A stretch of DNA of 64,000 nucleotides from Hydrogenophilales bacterium 16-64-46 (lineage in GTDB: Bacteria; Pseudomonadota; Gammaproteobacteria; Burkholderiales; Thiobacillaceae). Shown piece by piece: positions 1 to 11,635 of the stretch. The notes under the pieces are model-generated. The model worked only from the letters and a program-made list of their open reading frames with translations, made no database searches and had not been told where the DNA came from. Position 1 is the stretch's first letter. Every line of letters begins with the position of its first letter. Both the position numbers and the translations under genes were made by a program. The DNA lies in NCBI GenBank assembly GCA_002281775.1, contig NCGY01000011.1:22842-86841 (forward strand), written 5' to 3'.

Positions 1-1
1 G

Positions 2-394
2 CTCGGGCTTGCGCTGGCCACGGGCGCTGCCCGGGCCGAGGGAACGCTCTACGAGCGACTCGGCGGCGAGGCCGGCGTGGCGCAGATCACCTCGGAATAC
101 ATCGACGCCGTGGCGAACGACCCGGCCGTCAACCAGTCATTCGAGAAGGTCAACCTCAAGCGCCTGAAAAAGATGCTCGCCGAGTTCACCTGTTCGCTCA
201 CCGGCGGCGGCTGCGTCTATAGCGGCGACGACATGAAGATCGTGCACAAGAACCTGAAGATCACCGAGCGCGAGTTCAACGCGCTGGTCGAGGCGCTGCG
301 TGTTTCACTGGATCGCCACGGCGTGTCGCAGCGCGACAAGAACGCGCTGCTGGCCATCTTCGCCCCGATGCAACGGGACATCGTCGAAAAATGA
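2..394 (+). CDS. Exported group 1 truncated hemoglobin (5' partial)
   Basis: Heme-binding globin of the 2-over-2 (trHbN) type, expected to bind O2 or NO. The frame is open from base 2. It reads a hydrophobic stretch (LGLALATGAARA) that looks like the end of a signal peptide, then the globin start EGTLYERLGGEAGVAQI. The segment DMKIVHKNLKITEREF carries the expected proximal His, as in family members. Two cysteines lie about seven residues apart before it (FTCSLTGGGCVY), which could form a disulfide if the protein is periplasmic. The true start lies upstream of the window. Its stop TGA overlaps the ATG of the next gene (ATGA at 391-394), so the two are translationally coupled. Family assignment is firm; ligand and export are inferred. 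Confidence 0.85.
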   Translation, partial: LGLALATGAARAEGTLYERLGGEAGVAQITSEYIDAVANDPAVNQSFEKVNLKRLKKMLAEFTCSLTGGGCVYSGDDMKIVHKNLKITEREFNALVEALRVSLDRHGVSQRDKNALLAIFAPMQRDIVEK

Positions 395-981
395 AATCCG
401 TCCTGCTGCTCGCCCTGATCCTGCCCGCTCTCGCCCACGCGGCCACGCTCACGCTCAACCTCCGCGACGAACGTGGCAACCCCGCCGAAGATACGGTGGT
501 GTATCTGATGTCGGAGAAAACCCCCGGCCTGCCGATCAGGCAGGCACAGACCCGCATCGACCAGGTCAACAAGACCTTCGTGCCGCTGGTGTCCGCCATC
601 CAGCGCGGCACCCGCGTGCAGTTCCCCAACAAGGACAATATCCGGCATCACGTCTATTCGTTCTCGAAGGCCAAGAAATTCGAGATCAAGCTGTATGCCG
701 ACACGCCGGCCAAGCCCATCCTGTTCGACCAGCCCGGCTACGTCGCTATGGGCTGCAACATCCACGACAACATGATCGCCCACCTGCTGGTCGTCGAAAC
801 GCCCTACTTCGCGGTGGCCGACAGGACAGGACGTGCCGTGATCAGCGATGTGCCGCCGGGCAACTATTCGCTCATCGCCTGGCATTACCTGCGCCCCGAC
901 AGGGACGCGCTGGTGATGCCGGTCAAACTCGCCAACGACACGACCCTCGGCGCAAGCGTGCGCACCCGGGGCGGGGACTAG
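391..981 (+). CDS. Exported cupredoxin-like protein ('methylamine utilization'-type)
   Basis: A 196-residue protein with a signal peptide (MKSVLLLALILPALAHA) and a plastocyanin-like beta fold. Candidate type 1 copper ligands are visible: His86/His87 in the HHVYSF segment, then Cys122, His125 and Met128 in GCNIHDNM, which is the usual ligand order of blue copper proteins. An N-terminal Ig-like part (residues 18-75) precedes it. Relatives are often annotated as methylamine utilization proteins from old naming; no mau gene is present here, so that name should not be taken as function. It overlaps the globin gene by four bases and ends two bases before the GTG of the GGDEF/EAL gene. A periplasmic electron carrier or copper/redox sensor partner is the likely role. 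Confidence 0.75.
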   Translation: MKSVLLLALILPALAHAATLTLNLRDERGNPAEDTVVYLMSEKTPGLPIRQAQTRIDQVNKTFVPLVSAIQRGTRVQFPNKDNIRHHVYSFSKAKKFEIKLYADTPAKPILFDQPGYVAMGCNIHDNMIAHLLVVETPYFAVADRTGRAVISDVPPGNYSLIAWHYLRPDRDALVMPVKLANDTTLGASVRTRGGD

Positions 982-983
982 GC

Positions 984-3365
984 GTGAGGCTGCCGCGTTT
1001 CAGGACCCTGCAGGGCCGCATCTTTGCGTTTTTCTTCGGCCTGCTGCTGCTGACGCAAGTTGCGGGTTATACCCTCACCAGCACGATAGGCTGGTCGATC
1101 ATGAAGGACATGCTCGCCCAGGACCTGCGCGGCGGGCAGCAGGTATTCGAACGGCTGTCGCAGCAGAACACCCAGTTCCTGACGCAGGCCGCACGGGTGC
1201 TGGCTGCGGATTATGGCTTCCGCGAAGCCATCGCCAGCGACGATACCGACACCATCGCCTCGGCACTGGAAAACCACGGTTCGCGCATCCGCGCCGACTT
1301 GATGATGTTCGTCGATGCGAACGGCACGGCCTATCTGGGTAGCGGCAAGCCCTCGTCCCTGCAAGACTCCGGGCGCATCGCCACCCTGCTGCAAGCCCTC
1401 TCGCCGCAGGGCGAATCCACCGGCTATGTCCGGCTGGGAAACCAGCTCTACCAGGTGATCGTGGCACCGGTGAGAACGCCGCTGCCCATCGGCAGGGTCA
1501 TCGCCGGCTTTCGCATCAAGGCCGAGACAGCGCGTGACTTCGGCCGGATCACGAATACCGACATCAGCTTCCTGAGCCGCTCCCGCGATGGCGACTGGCA
1601 GATTCATGCCAGCACCCTGCCCGTAGCCGTGCAGGAGGAGATCGCCGGCGAACTCGGCCGTGCGCCCGACCAGGTCATGTCGCCGCACAGGATCGACACC
1701 GCCGGGGCGAGCTATCTCACGCTCGACGTGCCGCTGGCTGCGCTCAACGTGCTGAAGGCACGCGTCATCCTGCAGTCGAATATCGACCGGGCCGCCGCGC
1801 CCTTCTACGAACTGCTCGGCAGCCTGACGATCCTGGGCCTGATCGGGCTCTTGCTGTCGAGCCTGGCAAGTTTCATGATGTCGCGCGGCATCGCCGCGCC
1901 CTTGCGCACCTTGTCCGGTTACGCCCGCAGCATCGCCAGCGGCGACTACCGTACCCCGCCGCCGCTCGACCGCAAAGACGAACTCGCCGACCTGGCCCAC
2001 GCCTTCGGCGACATGAGCGGCGCGATCGCCGAACGCGAAAAACGCATACTCGAACTCGCTTACACCGACCCGCTCACGGGCTTGTCCAACCGCGCGCATT
2101 TCATCGAACAGCTGGCCACGGCGCTTGCTGCCACGGGGCGCGCGGGTGCGCCGCTCGCGGTGGTGCTGCTCGATCTCGACCGTTTCCGCTATGTCAACGA
2201 CTCGCTGGGCCATCCCATCGGCGACCAGGTCTTGCGCGAAGTGGCGCGCCGCCTGGTCGCCGAGTTACGACAAACCGATACGGTGGCCCGTCTGGGCGGC
2301 GACGAATTCGCCATTCTGCTGCCCACCGCCACGCCTGCCGCCGCACGCAAGGTAGTCAACAAGCTGCTGCTTGCACTGGAAGCCCCCATGGACATCGAAG
2401 GCCAGCTGGTCGATATCCACGGCAGCTTCGGCATCGCCACTTCGCCCGAGCACAGCGCCGACCCGACCACCCTGCTGCGCTGCGCCGACGTCGCCATGTA
2501 CAAGGCCAAGCACGACAACCTGGGCTACGCCGAATACGATACCCGCTACGACGAAAACACGCTCGACCGGCTCTCGCTGATGAGCGAACTGCGCGAAGCG
2601 GTCGAGCTGAACCAGCTGGTACTCTTCTATCAGCCCAAGATCGACCTCAAGCACAGCGACAGCTTCGCCGTGGAGGCGCTGGTGCGCTGGGTGCATCCGC
2701 GTCGCGGCTTCGTGCCGCCGGATCGTTTCATTCCCTTTGCTGAGCACACCGGCTATATCCGCGAAATCACCCAGTGGGTGCTGCGCGAAGGCGTCAGGCA
2801 GTGCAGCGTCTGGCAACACGCCGGGCTCGACGTGAGTATCTCGATCAATCTCTCGGCACGCGACCTGATGAATGCGGAATTGCCGGTCTTTTTTGCCGCG
2901 CTGCTGAAGACGCACGGCTGCCGGCCGGATCGTATCTGCCTGGAAATCACCGAAAGCGCGGTGCTGGACGACCCCCGCCATGCGCTGGAAAACCTGAAGC
3001 GTCTGGAAGCCACGGGCTGCAAGCTGGCGCTCGACGATTACGGCACCGGCTATTCCTCGCTGTCCTACCTCAAGCGGATGCCGGTGTGCGAGCTGAAGAT
3101 CGACCGTTCCTTCGTACAGAACATGGTCAACGATCCCAACGACACGGTGATCGTGCGCTCCACCATCGATCTCGCGCACAACCTCGGCTTGCGGGTGGTG
3201 GCGGAAGGTGTGGAGAACGAAGCCATCCTGAACCAGCTGTGTCTATTGGGATGCGACCAGGCGCAGGGCTACTTTTTTTCCAAACCGGTGTCGGCGGCGG
3301 ATTTTGAAATCTGGGTACAGTCGCAGGGCTGGCGTGACCAGGTCCAGGTTGCGCGTCGCGCCTGA
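984..3365 (+). CDS. Membrane sensor diguanylate cyclase/phosphodiesterase (GGDEF-EAL)
   Basis: A 793-residue bifunctional cyclic-di-GMP enzyme. Order: a TM helix near residues 12-32; a periplasmic sensor region of about 240 residues; a second TM helix near 280-300; HAMP (around GIAAPLRTL); GGDEF with the intact motif at 438-442 and an RxxD I-site (RQTD) five residues before it; and EAL with the motif at 564-566. The EAL part keeps the catalytic signature segments (SINLS, LEITES, LDDYGTGYSS, LKIDRSF, VAEGVE), so both activities look possible. Start is GTG at 984, two bases after the upstream stop; the open frame continues upstream but only overlaps the cupredoxin gene. The operon suggests its periplasmic domain reads a redox or gas signal from the globin and cupredoxin proteins (inference). 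Confidence 0.85.
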   Translation: MRLPRFRTLQGRIFAFFFGLLLLTQVAGYTLTSTIGWSIMKDMLAQDLRGGQQVFERLSQQNTQFLTQAARVLAADYGFREAIASDDTDTIASALENHGSRIRADLMMFVDANGTAYLGSGKPSSLQDSGRIATLLQALSPQGESTGYVRLGNQLYQVIVAPVRTPLPIGRVIAGFRIKAETARDFGRITNTDISFLSRSRDGDWQIHASTLPVAVQEEIAGELGRAPDQVMSPHRIDTAGASYLTLDVPLAALNVLKARVILQSNIDRAAAPFYELLGSLTILGLIGLLLSSLASFMMSRGIAAPLRTLSGYARSIASGDYRTPPPLDRKDELADLAHAFGDMSGAIAEREKRILELAYTDPLTGLSNRAHFIEQLATALAATGRAGAPLAVVLLDLDRFRYVNDSLGHPIGDQVLREVARRLVAELRQTDTVARLGGDEFAILLPTATPAAARKVVNKLLLALEAPMDIEGQLVDIHGSFGIATSPEHSADPTTLLRCADVAMYKAKHDNLGYAEYDTRYDENTLDRLSLMSELREAVELNQLVLFYQPKIDLKHSDSFAVEALVRWVHPRRGFVPPDRFIPFAEHTGYIREITQWVLREGVRQCSVWQHAGLDVSISINLSARDLMNAELPVFFAALLKTHGCRPDRICLEITESAVLDDPRHALENLKRLEATGCKLALDDYGTGYSSLSYLKRMPVCELKIDRSFVQNMVNDPNDTVIVRSTIDLAHNLGLRVVAEGVENEAILNQLCLLGCDQAQGYFFSKPVSAADFEIWVQSQGWRDQVQVARRA

Positions 3366-4136
3366 TCAGGCACGCGCAGCGGCAAACAGCCGGAAAAAGT
3401 TCTCGGTCGTGGCCGCCCCGATGATTTCGGGTGTGGTGCCGCGCAGCCGCGCGATCTCTTCCGCCACATGCTTCACAAAACCCGGCTCGTTGGTCTGGCC
3501 GCGATGCGGCACCGGCGCGAGATAGGGCGAGTCGGTCTCGATCAGCATCCGCTCCAGCGGAACGGCGGCGGCCACCTCGCGCAGCGACGCTGCGTTCTTG
3601 AACGTGACGATGCCAGAAAACGAGATGTAGAACCCGAGTTCGATGGCCGCTTCGGCCACGGCGAGGCTCTCGGTGAAGCAGTGCATCACCCCGCCCGCCT
3701 CGCCGGCGTTTTCCTCACGCATGATCGCCAGCGTGTCGTCCGCCGCGGCGCGGGTGTGGATGATCAGCGGCTTGCCGCTGGCGCGTGCCGCACGGATGTG
3801 GGTACGAAAGCGCTCGCGCTGCCATTCCAGATCGCCGCTCAGGCGAAAGTAATCGAGGCCGGTCTCGCCGATGGCCACCACCCGGGGGTGATCGGCCAGC
3901 GCGACGAGTTCGTCCACACTCGGCTCGGTGCAGTCTTCATGATCGGGATGCACGCCCACCGACGCAAAGACATTCGGATGCGCCTCGGCCAGCGCGCGCA
4001 CCTCGGGGAATTTCTCCAGTTCCACACTGATGCACAGCGCATGGCTCACCTGGCTGGCGGCCATGCGCTCGAAAAGCGCGGGCAGCTTGTCGGCGAAGTC
4101 GGGAAAATTGATGTGGCAGTGTGAGTCGACGAACAT
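3366..4136 (-). CDS. tatD: TatD-family metal-dependent DNase
   Basis: A 256-residue TIM-barrel metallohydrolase with the N-terminal metal site DSHCHINF (Asp4, His6, His8) and the GETGLDY segment typical of TatD/YcfH nucleases. Family members act as 3'-5' exonucleases or deoxyribonucleases in DNA repair. YcfH sits next to holB-tmk in many proteobacteria, and the same order is kept here with pilZ between. Its stop codon abuts that of the GGDEF/EAL gene: TGA at 3363-3365 on the plus strand and its own TGA at 3366-3368 on the minus strand form one TGATCA palindrome. The start is separated from pilZ by the palindromic element at 4137-4257. Confidence 0.9.
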   Translation of the reverse strand: MFVDSHCHINFPDFADKLPALFERMAASQVSHALCISVELEKFPEVRALAEAHPNVFASVGVHPDHEDCTEPSVDELVALADHPRVVAIGETGLDYFRLSGDLEWQRERFRTHIRAARASGKPLIIHTRAAADDTLAIMREENAGEAGGVMHCFTESLAVAEAAIELGFYISFSGIVTFKNAASLREVAAAVPLERMLIETDSPYLAPVPHRGQTNEPGFVKHVAEEIARLRGTTPEIIGAATTENFFRLFAAARA

Positions 4137-4257
4137 GGGAGTTGAGGATTCGGGGGCCAGGGGCTGGGGAAATCGCGCGGCGGCTGCGCGGTTTCATGAA
4201 TTTGTGGGTACGTCGGAGCCGCTCAAAGCCCCCTGCTCCCTAAATCCTAATCCCTGG
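4137..4257. repeat. Palindromic intergenic element, copy A
   Basis: The pilZ-tatD gap carries a GA-rich arm (4137-4169, containing GAGGATTCGGGGGCCAGGGG), a 27-base central hairpin (4169-4195, GAAA at one end and TTTC at the other, GC-rich stem) and a CT-rich arm (4229-4257) that is an imperfect reverse complement of the first. The same plan recurs between guaA and guaB (27844-27960). Both copies directly follow the stop codon of a minus-strand gene. It may act as a 3' end or terminator element or be a small non-autonomous repeat. Confidence 0.6.
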
Positions 4258-4270
4258 TGCCGAAGTTTGC

Positions 4271-4654
4271 CTACATGGTATGAGTGGGACGGGTGGATTT
4301 TAGCGAACCGCCGAGCAAGCCTTCAATCTTGTTCAGGGCCATCTTGCCGCTTTCATTGGCGGCAAACTGCACGCCCACGCCCTGGGTGCGCCCGCCGTGT
4401 GCCCCGGCTGGCGAAATCCACACCACCTTGCCGGACACCGGCAGCTTGGCCGGATCTTCCATCAGGGTGAGCAGCATGAAGACTTCCTCGCCCATCTTGT
4501 AGGACTTGTTGGTGGGAATGAACAGCCCGCCGCCCTTAACGAAAGGCATGTAGGCCGCGAACAGCGCCGATTTTTCCTTGATCGACAGCGACAGCACGCC
4601 CGGGCGGGCCCCGCCATCGGCCGGGAGATTCACGTTCGCATTCATGTCGCGCAT
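4271..4654 (-). CDS. pilZ: PilZ-domain protein (type IV pilus assembly PilZ type)
   Basis: 127 residues, dominated by a single PilZ domain starting at RPGVLSLSIKEKSALFAAY. This is the classic short PilZ of type IV pilus assembly, which works with PilB/FimX-type partners. The usual c-di-GMP-binding RxxxR at the domain start is not evident, as in other true PilZ proteins, so it may not bind the nucleotide itself. It lies between holB and tatD, a placement common in Beta- and Gammaproteobacteria. Start could be 4654 or the ATG nine bases later (MNANV); 4654 is preferred because AAGG lies just before it. No other pil gene is in the window. Confidence 0.85.
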   Translation of the reverse strand: MRDMNANVNLPADGGARPGVLSLSIKEKSALFAAYMPFVKGGGLFIPTNKSYKMGEEVFMLLTLMEDPAKLPVSGKVVWISPAGAHGGRTQGVGVQFAANESGKMALNKIEGLLGGSLKSTRPTHTM

Positions 4655-4675
4655 TCCCTTTCCAAGCAGTCGTTC

Positions 4676-7131
<2,456 letters not shown>

Positions 7132-7148
<17 letters not shown>

Positions 7149-7941
7149 GCACAAGCTCGTCGAGGCGGGTGCGCCAGCCGGCGTCGGACAATATCGCGTC
7201 ATCGATCCGGGCCAGGCGGCGAATGCCGATCAGGCTGTTGCCAATCAGCACTTCGTCTGCCGCGAGTATAGCGGCTGGTTGACACCGCTCGTAACGGATT
7301 CCCAGCCCCAGTCGGGCGGCCCGGCGCAACAGGCGCGCCCGCGTCACGCCGGTGATGCCGCAATCATCCAGCGGCGGCGTGCAGAGCGTGTTGCCCGCCA
7401 GCCAGAACAGGTTGCTCTGCGTGCCGCCGACCAGTTGCCCGCCGGCGTCGCAGAGCAGGCCTTCGAAGCAGCCTGGGTCGTTCCATTCCGCCCGCGCCAG
7501 CACGTTTTCGAGGCGGTTGAGATGCTTGATGCCGGCAAGACGCGGCTGCGCCGCCAGACGCAAGCTGCACAGCCGGGCGGTCACGTCGGTCGGCGTACCG
7601 GCTTGCGCCATCGGCGGCAGGGCCGACGCCATGACGATGCGCGTCGCCGGGTTACCGACGGGCGGCGCGTAGCCGCGCACGCCACTGCCCCGGGTGACGA
7701 GTATCTTGACTGCGCAATCGGCACCGTCAGCCACCCGGCCGACCTCGTCGCGCAGGGTATCACCATCAGGGACGGGCAAGGCCAGCGCGATGCAGTCACG
7801 CCGCAGCGTGTCGAACTGGTCGCACCACCATAGCGGCACACCGGCCCGGCATTTGAGGGTGCGGAAGACGCCGTCGCCGTAGGCGAGGCCTCGATCACGC
7901 GCATCGATGGCTGTGGCCGACTCGCCGTTGACGAGGATCAT
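7132..7941 (-). CDS. pabC: Aminodeoxychorismate lyase
   Basis: 269 residues, fold type IV PLP enzyme of the branched-chain aminotransferase/ADC lyase family. Converts 4-amino-4-deoxychorismate to p-aminobenzoate and pyruvate for folate synthesis. The start RDRGLAYGDGVFRTLK is typical, and Lys139 in GIKHLNRLENVLAR is the expected PLP lysine. Start overlaps the pabB stop (ATGA, 7938-7941); its end overlaps mltG by 17 bases. The pabC-mltG order is conserved in E. coli as well. Confidence 0.92.
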
Positions 7942-9251
7942 GGGGCCACCAGCGTACGCAGCAGGCCCTGTGCCTTGGCCCGGGTTTCATCGAGTTCGCG
8001 GGTGGCCACCGAATCGGCGACGATGCCCGCGCCGGCACGGAACTGCCAGTCGCGGCCGCGCAGGAGGAAACTGCGGATGAGGATGTTGAAGTCGAAGCTG
8101 CCGTCGTGGTTGATATAGCCCACGCTGCCGGTATAGCTGCGTCGGGGCTGGTCCTCGAGTTCACGGATGATCTGCAGGGTGCGCACCTTGGGGCAGCCGG
8201 TGATGGTGCCGCCCGGAAACGTGGCGCGCAGGGCATCGAACACCGTCACTCCCGGCCGCAGGCGACCGCGCACGGTCGATTCGATGTGGTGGACGTGACG
8301 ATAGCTGGCGATCTCCATCAACGCCGGTACTTCCACGCTGCCGGGTTCGCACACGCGACCGAGGTCGTTACGCTCCAGGTCGACCAGCATGATGTGCTCG
8401 GCGCGCTCCTTGGGGTGCGCCGCCAGCCGGGCGCGCAGCGCGGCGTCTTCGGTCGCGTCCTCGCTGCGCGGATGGGTGCCGGCGATGGGGCGGGTTTCCA
8501 GCATGCCGTCCTGCCCTAGCCGAACCAGCCGCTCTGGCGAGGAACTCACGATGGCCCAGTCGTCCAGTTGCAGCAGCGCCGAAAACGGCGCAGGGTTCTT
8601 GTGCATCAACGCATTGAAAAGCGCAGCCGGTGCCGGCGCTTCGGCAAACTCGCCCTGCCAGCCGCGCGACAGGTTGACCTGGAACACGTCACCGGCGCGG
8701 ATGTAGCCCTGGATGCGCGCCACGCCGTCGAGAAAGCGTTGCGCGGGCTCCTCCCGGATCGAAGCCGTGGCGGGCATGGCCGGGAGCTCAGGCAACTCGG
8801 ATTCCAGATCGGCCTGCATCGCGTCGAGCCAGTCCGTCCCTACGGCTTCTGCGACCAGCAGGCAACGTGCGCTCGCGCGCTCGACCAGGATGGCCGCAGG
8901 AATGCGCGTGAGCCAGGCCAGGGGATAGCCATCCGGATCACTAGCCTGCCCCGCAGTGGGCTCGAACGCCCCGCCCAGTTCATAGGCCAGCGCCACCAGC
9001 CAGCCACCGCGAAACGGCAGATCGGATGTCACGACCTGGGATAGCCTCGGAGCCTGCATGGCGGGATGGGCAGCGAGAGCGTCCAGCTCGCCACTGCCAA
9101 AACGAACGGTATCGTGGGGAAAGGCAAAGAGCACGTCCCAGCCGCTGTCGCCAGCACTGACGAACAGTGCCGGATAACGCCGGGGATGGGCGGCCTGCAG
9201 CCGGATCAGGTCAGGCCGGCCTTGCCATGCCCGAATGTCCGGCTCAGTCAC
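7938..9251 (-). CDS. pabB: Aminodeoxychorismate synthase component I
   Basis: 437 residues, chorismate-binding family. With a glutamine amidotransferase partner it makes 4-amino-4-deoxychorismate from chorismate. Segments typical of the family are visible: SPERLVRL, RPIAGTHPR, ERAEHIMLVDLERNDLGR and the C-terminal PGGTITGCPKVRTLQIIREL. Coupling to pabC favours PabB over TrpE. No pabA/trpG is in this window. Starts 18 bases after fabF. Confidence 0.9.
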   Translation of the reverse strand: MTEPDIRAWQGRPDLIRLQAAHPRRYPALFVSAGDSGWDVLFAFPHDTVRFGSGELDALAAHPAMQAPRLSQVVTSDLPFRGGWLVALAYELGGAFEPTAGQASDPDGYPLAWLTRIPAAILVERASARCLLVAEAVGTDWLDAMQADLESELPELPAMPATASIREEPAQRFLDGVARIQGYIRAGDVFQVNLSRGWQGEFAEAPAPAALFNALMHKNPAPFSALLQLDDWAIVSSSPERLVRLGQDGMLETRPIAGTHPRSEDATEDAALRARLAAHPKERAEHIMLVDLERNDLGRVCEPGSVEVPALMEIASYRHVHHIESTVRGRLRPGVTVFDALRATFPGGTITGCPKVRTLQIIRELEDQPRRSYTGSVGYINHDGSFDFNILIRSFLLRGRDWQFRAGAGIVADSVATRELDETRAKAQGLLRTLVAP

Positions 9252-9269
9252 GCGAATCCAGCGAGGGGT

Positions 9270-10502
9270 TCAGACGCGCCGGAACACCAGCGAGCCGTTG
9301 GTGCCGCCAAAGCCGAAGTTGTTTTTCAGGGCGGCCTCGATCTTCATCTCGCGTGCGGTGTTGGCGCAGTAGTCGAGATCACACTCCGGGTCCTGATTGA
9401 AGAGGTTGATGGTGGGCGGCGACACCTGGTGATGCACCGCCAGCACGCTGAACACCGATTCCACGCCCCCGGCACCGCCCAGCAGGTGGCCGGTCATCGA
9501 TTTGGTCGAATTGACCACGGCCTGGTAGGCCGCGTCACCCAGCGCGAGCTTGATCGCCTCGGTCTCGTTCTTGTCGCCCAGCGGGGTGGAGGTGCCGTGT
9601 GCGTTGATGTACTGGATCTGGTCGGCGTTGAGGCCGGCATCGCGCAGGGCATTCTGCATCGAGCGCTTCGGGCCGTCGGTGGACGGCGCGGTCATGTGAT
9701 AGGCATCCCCGCTCATGCCGAAACCGGCGACTTCGGCGTAGATTTTCGCGCCGCGCGCTTTCGCGTGTTCGTACTCTTCCAGCACCATCACACCCGCGCC
9801 TTCGCCCAGCACGAAGCCGTCGCGATCCTTATCCCACGGGCGGCTGGCCGTGGCCGGGTCGTCATTGCGGGTAGACAGTGCTCGGGCGGCAGCAAAGCCC
9901 CCCACGCCCAGCGGCGAGATCGCCGACTCGGCCCCGCCGGCGATCATCACGTCGGCGTCACCGTGTTCGATCATGCGGGCCGACAGGCCGATGGCATGCA
10001 GGCCGGTGGTGCAGGCCGTGACCACGGCCAGGTTCGGCCCCTTGATCCCGTAGTGGATGGAGAGGTTGCCCGAGATCATGTTGATGATCGACCCCGGAAT
10101 GAAGAAGGGGGAAATCTTGCGGGCTCCACCTTCCAGCAAGGCCGAATGCGTATTCTCGATCAGCGGCAGGCCGCCGATGCCGGAACCGATATTGACGCCA
10201 ATGCGCTCTGCATTGGCTTCGGTCACTTCCAGCCCCGAATCGCGCATCGCCTGGATGCCCGCCGCCATGCCGTACTGGATGAAGACATCCATGCGGCGCG
10301 CATCCTTGGCGGCGAGATACTGCTCAACGTCAAAGGCCTTGACCTCGCCCGCCATGTGCGAGGCGAAGGGCGCGGGATCAAAATGGGTGATGCGAGCGAT
10401 CCCGCTTTTGCCGGCAAGCAGGTTACCCCAGGCTTCCGCAATGGCATTGCCGACGGGAGAGATGATCCCCAGGCCGGTGACGACTACACGACGCTTGGAC
10501 AA
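9270..10502 (-). CDS. fabF: Beta-ketoacyl-ACP synthase II
   Basis: 410 residues. Elongating condensing enzyme of type II fatty acid synthesis. The Cys-His-His triad is intact: Cys164 ([10 protein letters not shown]), His302 ([11 protein letters not shown]) and His339 ([12 protein letters not shown]). Length and start [18 protein letters not shown] match the family. It follows acpP by 28 bases in the standard acpP-fabF order. Confidence 0.97.
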   Translation of the reverse strand: MSKRRVVVTGLGIISPVGNAIAEAWGNLLAGKSGIARITHFDPAPFASHMAGEVKAFDVEQYLAAKDARRMDVFIQYGMAAGIQAMRDSGLEVTEANAERIGVNIGSGIGGLPLIENTHSALLEGGARKISPFFIPGSIINMISGNLSIHYGIKGPNLAVVTACTTGLHAIGLSARMIEHGDADVMIAGGAESAISPLGVGGFAAARALSTRNDDPATASRPWDKDRDGFVLGEGAGVMVLEEYEHAKARGAKIYAEVAGFGMSGDAYHMTAPSTDGPKRSMQNALRDAGLNADQIQYINAHGTSTPLGDKNETEAIKLALGDAAYQAVVNSTKSMTGHLLGGAGGVESVFSVLAVHHQVSPPTINLFNQDPECDLDYCANTAREMKIEAALKNNFGFGGTNGSLVFRRV

Positions 10503-10530
10503 ATGTCAGTCCTTCTCGTAACGAAAGCGA

Positions 10531-10764
10531 TCAGTTCGAATGGCTGTTGACGTAATCAATCGCCTGCTGGACGTTGGTGATCTTTTCGGCTTCCTCGTCG
10601 GGGATTTCGCAACCGAATTCCTCTTCCAGCGCCATCACCAGTTCCACCGTGTCGAGCGAGTCTGCGCCCAGATCGCCGACGAAGGAAGACTCGTTCTTGA
10701 TGTCAGCCTCGTTCACGCCCAATTGCTCGGCGACGACCTTGATTACACGCTGCACGTTATCCAT
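10531..10764 (-). CDS. acpP: Acyl carrier protein
   Basis: 77 residues, acidic. Ser36 in [18 protein letters not shown] is the phosphopantetheine attachment site. The sequence matches the usual length and is preceded by a strong SD (AGAGAGGAACAGCA). It has its own leader with a candidate promoter at 10830-10838, as expected for one of the most abundant cell proteins. Confidence 0.98.
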   Translation of the reverse strand: MDNVQRVIKVVAEQLGVNEADIKNESSFVGDLGADSLDTVELVMALEEEFGCEIPDEEAEKITNVQQAIDYVNSHSN

Positions 10765-10786
10765 TGCTGTTCCTCTCTGTGAATGT

Positions 10787-10838
10787 GGCTTCGTTCATGC
10801 GAAGAAGCCGCTGAAAATAAAACCCGGCGATTCTACCA
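10787..10838 (-). promoter_or_regulatory. Candidate acpP promoter and leader hairpin
   Basis: On the minus strand an extended -10 element TGG-TAGAAT (10838 to 10830) lies about 70 bases before the acpP start, and no clear -35 is seen. Downstream of it the leader can fold a short hairpin, GGCTTC (10804-10809 complement) pairing with GAAGCC (10787-10792 complement). The element lies just after the fabG stop codon and would give acpP-fabF extra transcription. Confidence 0.45.
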
Positions 10839-10853
10839 AAATTTACCGGTGGC

Positions 10854-11624
10854 TCATGCCATGTACATGCCGCCGTTGACGTGCAGGGTGGTACCCGACA
10901 CATAGCCGGCTGCCGGCGAGGCCAGAAACAGCACGGCCTGCGCGATGTCGTTTGCCGAGCCCAGTCGCCCCAGCGGAATGTGGCCCAGCAGGGCCTGGCG
11001 CTGCGCGTCCGGCAGCGCACGCGTCATGTCGGTATCGATAAAGCCCGGCGCGACGCAGTTGACCGTGATGTTGCGGCTCCCCACCTCGCGCGCCAGCGAC
11101 TTGGTGAAACCCATGATGCCGGCCTTGGCCGCGCTGTAGTTGGTCTGCCCGGCGTTGCCCATCGCACCCACCACCGAGGCGATGGAAATGATGCGCCCGG
11201 CACGCGCTTTCATCATCGCGCGCAGCACTGCACGCGACAGGCGGAACACGGAGGTCAGGTTGGTCGCCATGATGTCGTCCCATTCCTCGTCCTTCATGCG
11301 CATCAGCAGGTTGTCGCGGGTGATGCCGGCGTTGTTGACGAGAATGCCGATGCTGCCGGCATCCTTTTCGATGGTGGCAATGACACTGTCGACTTCGGCG
11401 GCGTCCGTCACGTCGAGCTTCATGCCGCGCCCCTTGATGCCGGCGGCCACGAGGTAATCGCTGATCGCCTGCGCGCCCGTGTCGCTGGTGGCGGTGCCGA
11501 TCACGGTTGCACCCGCTTGGCCCAGGGTCAGCGCGATGGCCTGACCGATGCCTCGGCTTGCGCCTGTAACCAGCGCCACCTGTCCTTCAAGACCGTAGCC
11601 CGAGGCAATGTGTGCGTCCTGCAT
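10854..11624 (-). CDS. fabG: 3-oxoacyl-ACP reductase
   Basis: 256 residues, short-chain dehydrogenase. NADPH-dependent reduction of beta-ketoacyl-ACP. The cofactor motif TGASRGIG (20-27), NNAG (97-100), Ser150, Tyr163 and Lys167 are all present. Start ATG 11624 is chosen because AGGAG lies seven bases upstream (ACAGGAGACATC-ATG); the N-terminus is about ten residues longer than E. coli FabG. It starts 11 bases after fabD. Confidence 0.95.
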   Translation of the reverse strand: MQDAHIASGYGLEGQVALVTGASRGIGQAIALTLGQAGATVIGTATSDTGAQAISDYLVAAGIKGRGMKLDVTDAAEVDSVIATIEKDAGSIGILVNNAGITRDNLLMRMKDEEWDDIMATNLTSVFRLSRAVLRAMMKARAGRIISIASVVGAMGNAGQTNYSAAKAGIMGFTKSLAREVGSRNITVNCVAPGFIDTDMTRALPDAQRQALLGHIPLGRLGSANDIAQAVLFLASPAAGYVSGTTLHVNGGMYMA

Positions 11625-11635
11625 GATGTCTCCTG

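Noticed and set aside
391..981. Cupredoxin-like gene as part of a methylamine utilization system
   Set aside because: No mauA, mauB or other mau gene nearby; the name is an annotation artefact for this fold.
300..983. In-frame extension of the GGDEF/EAL frame far upstream of 984
   Set aside because: It overlaps the cupredoxin gene completely, lacks hydrophobic or domain character and starts inside the globin gene; GTG 984 precedes the first TM helix.
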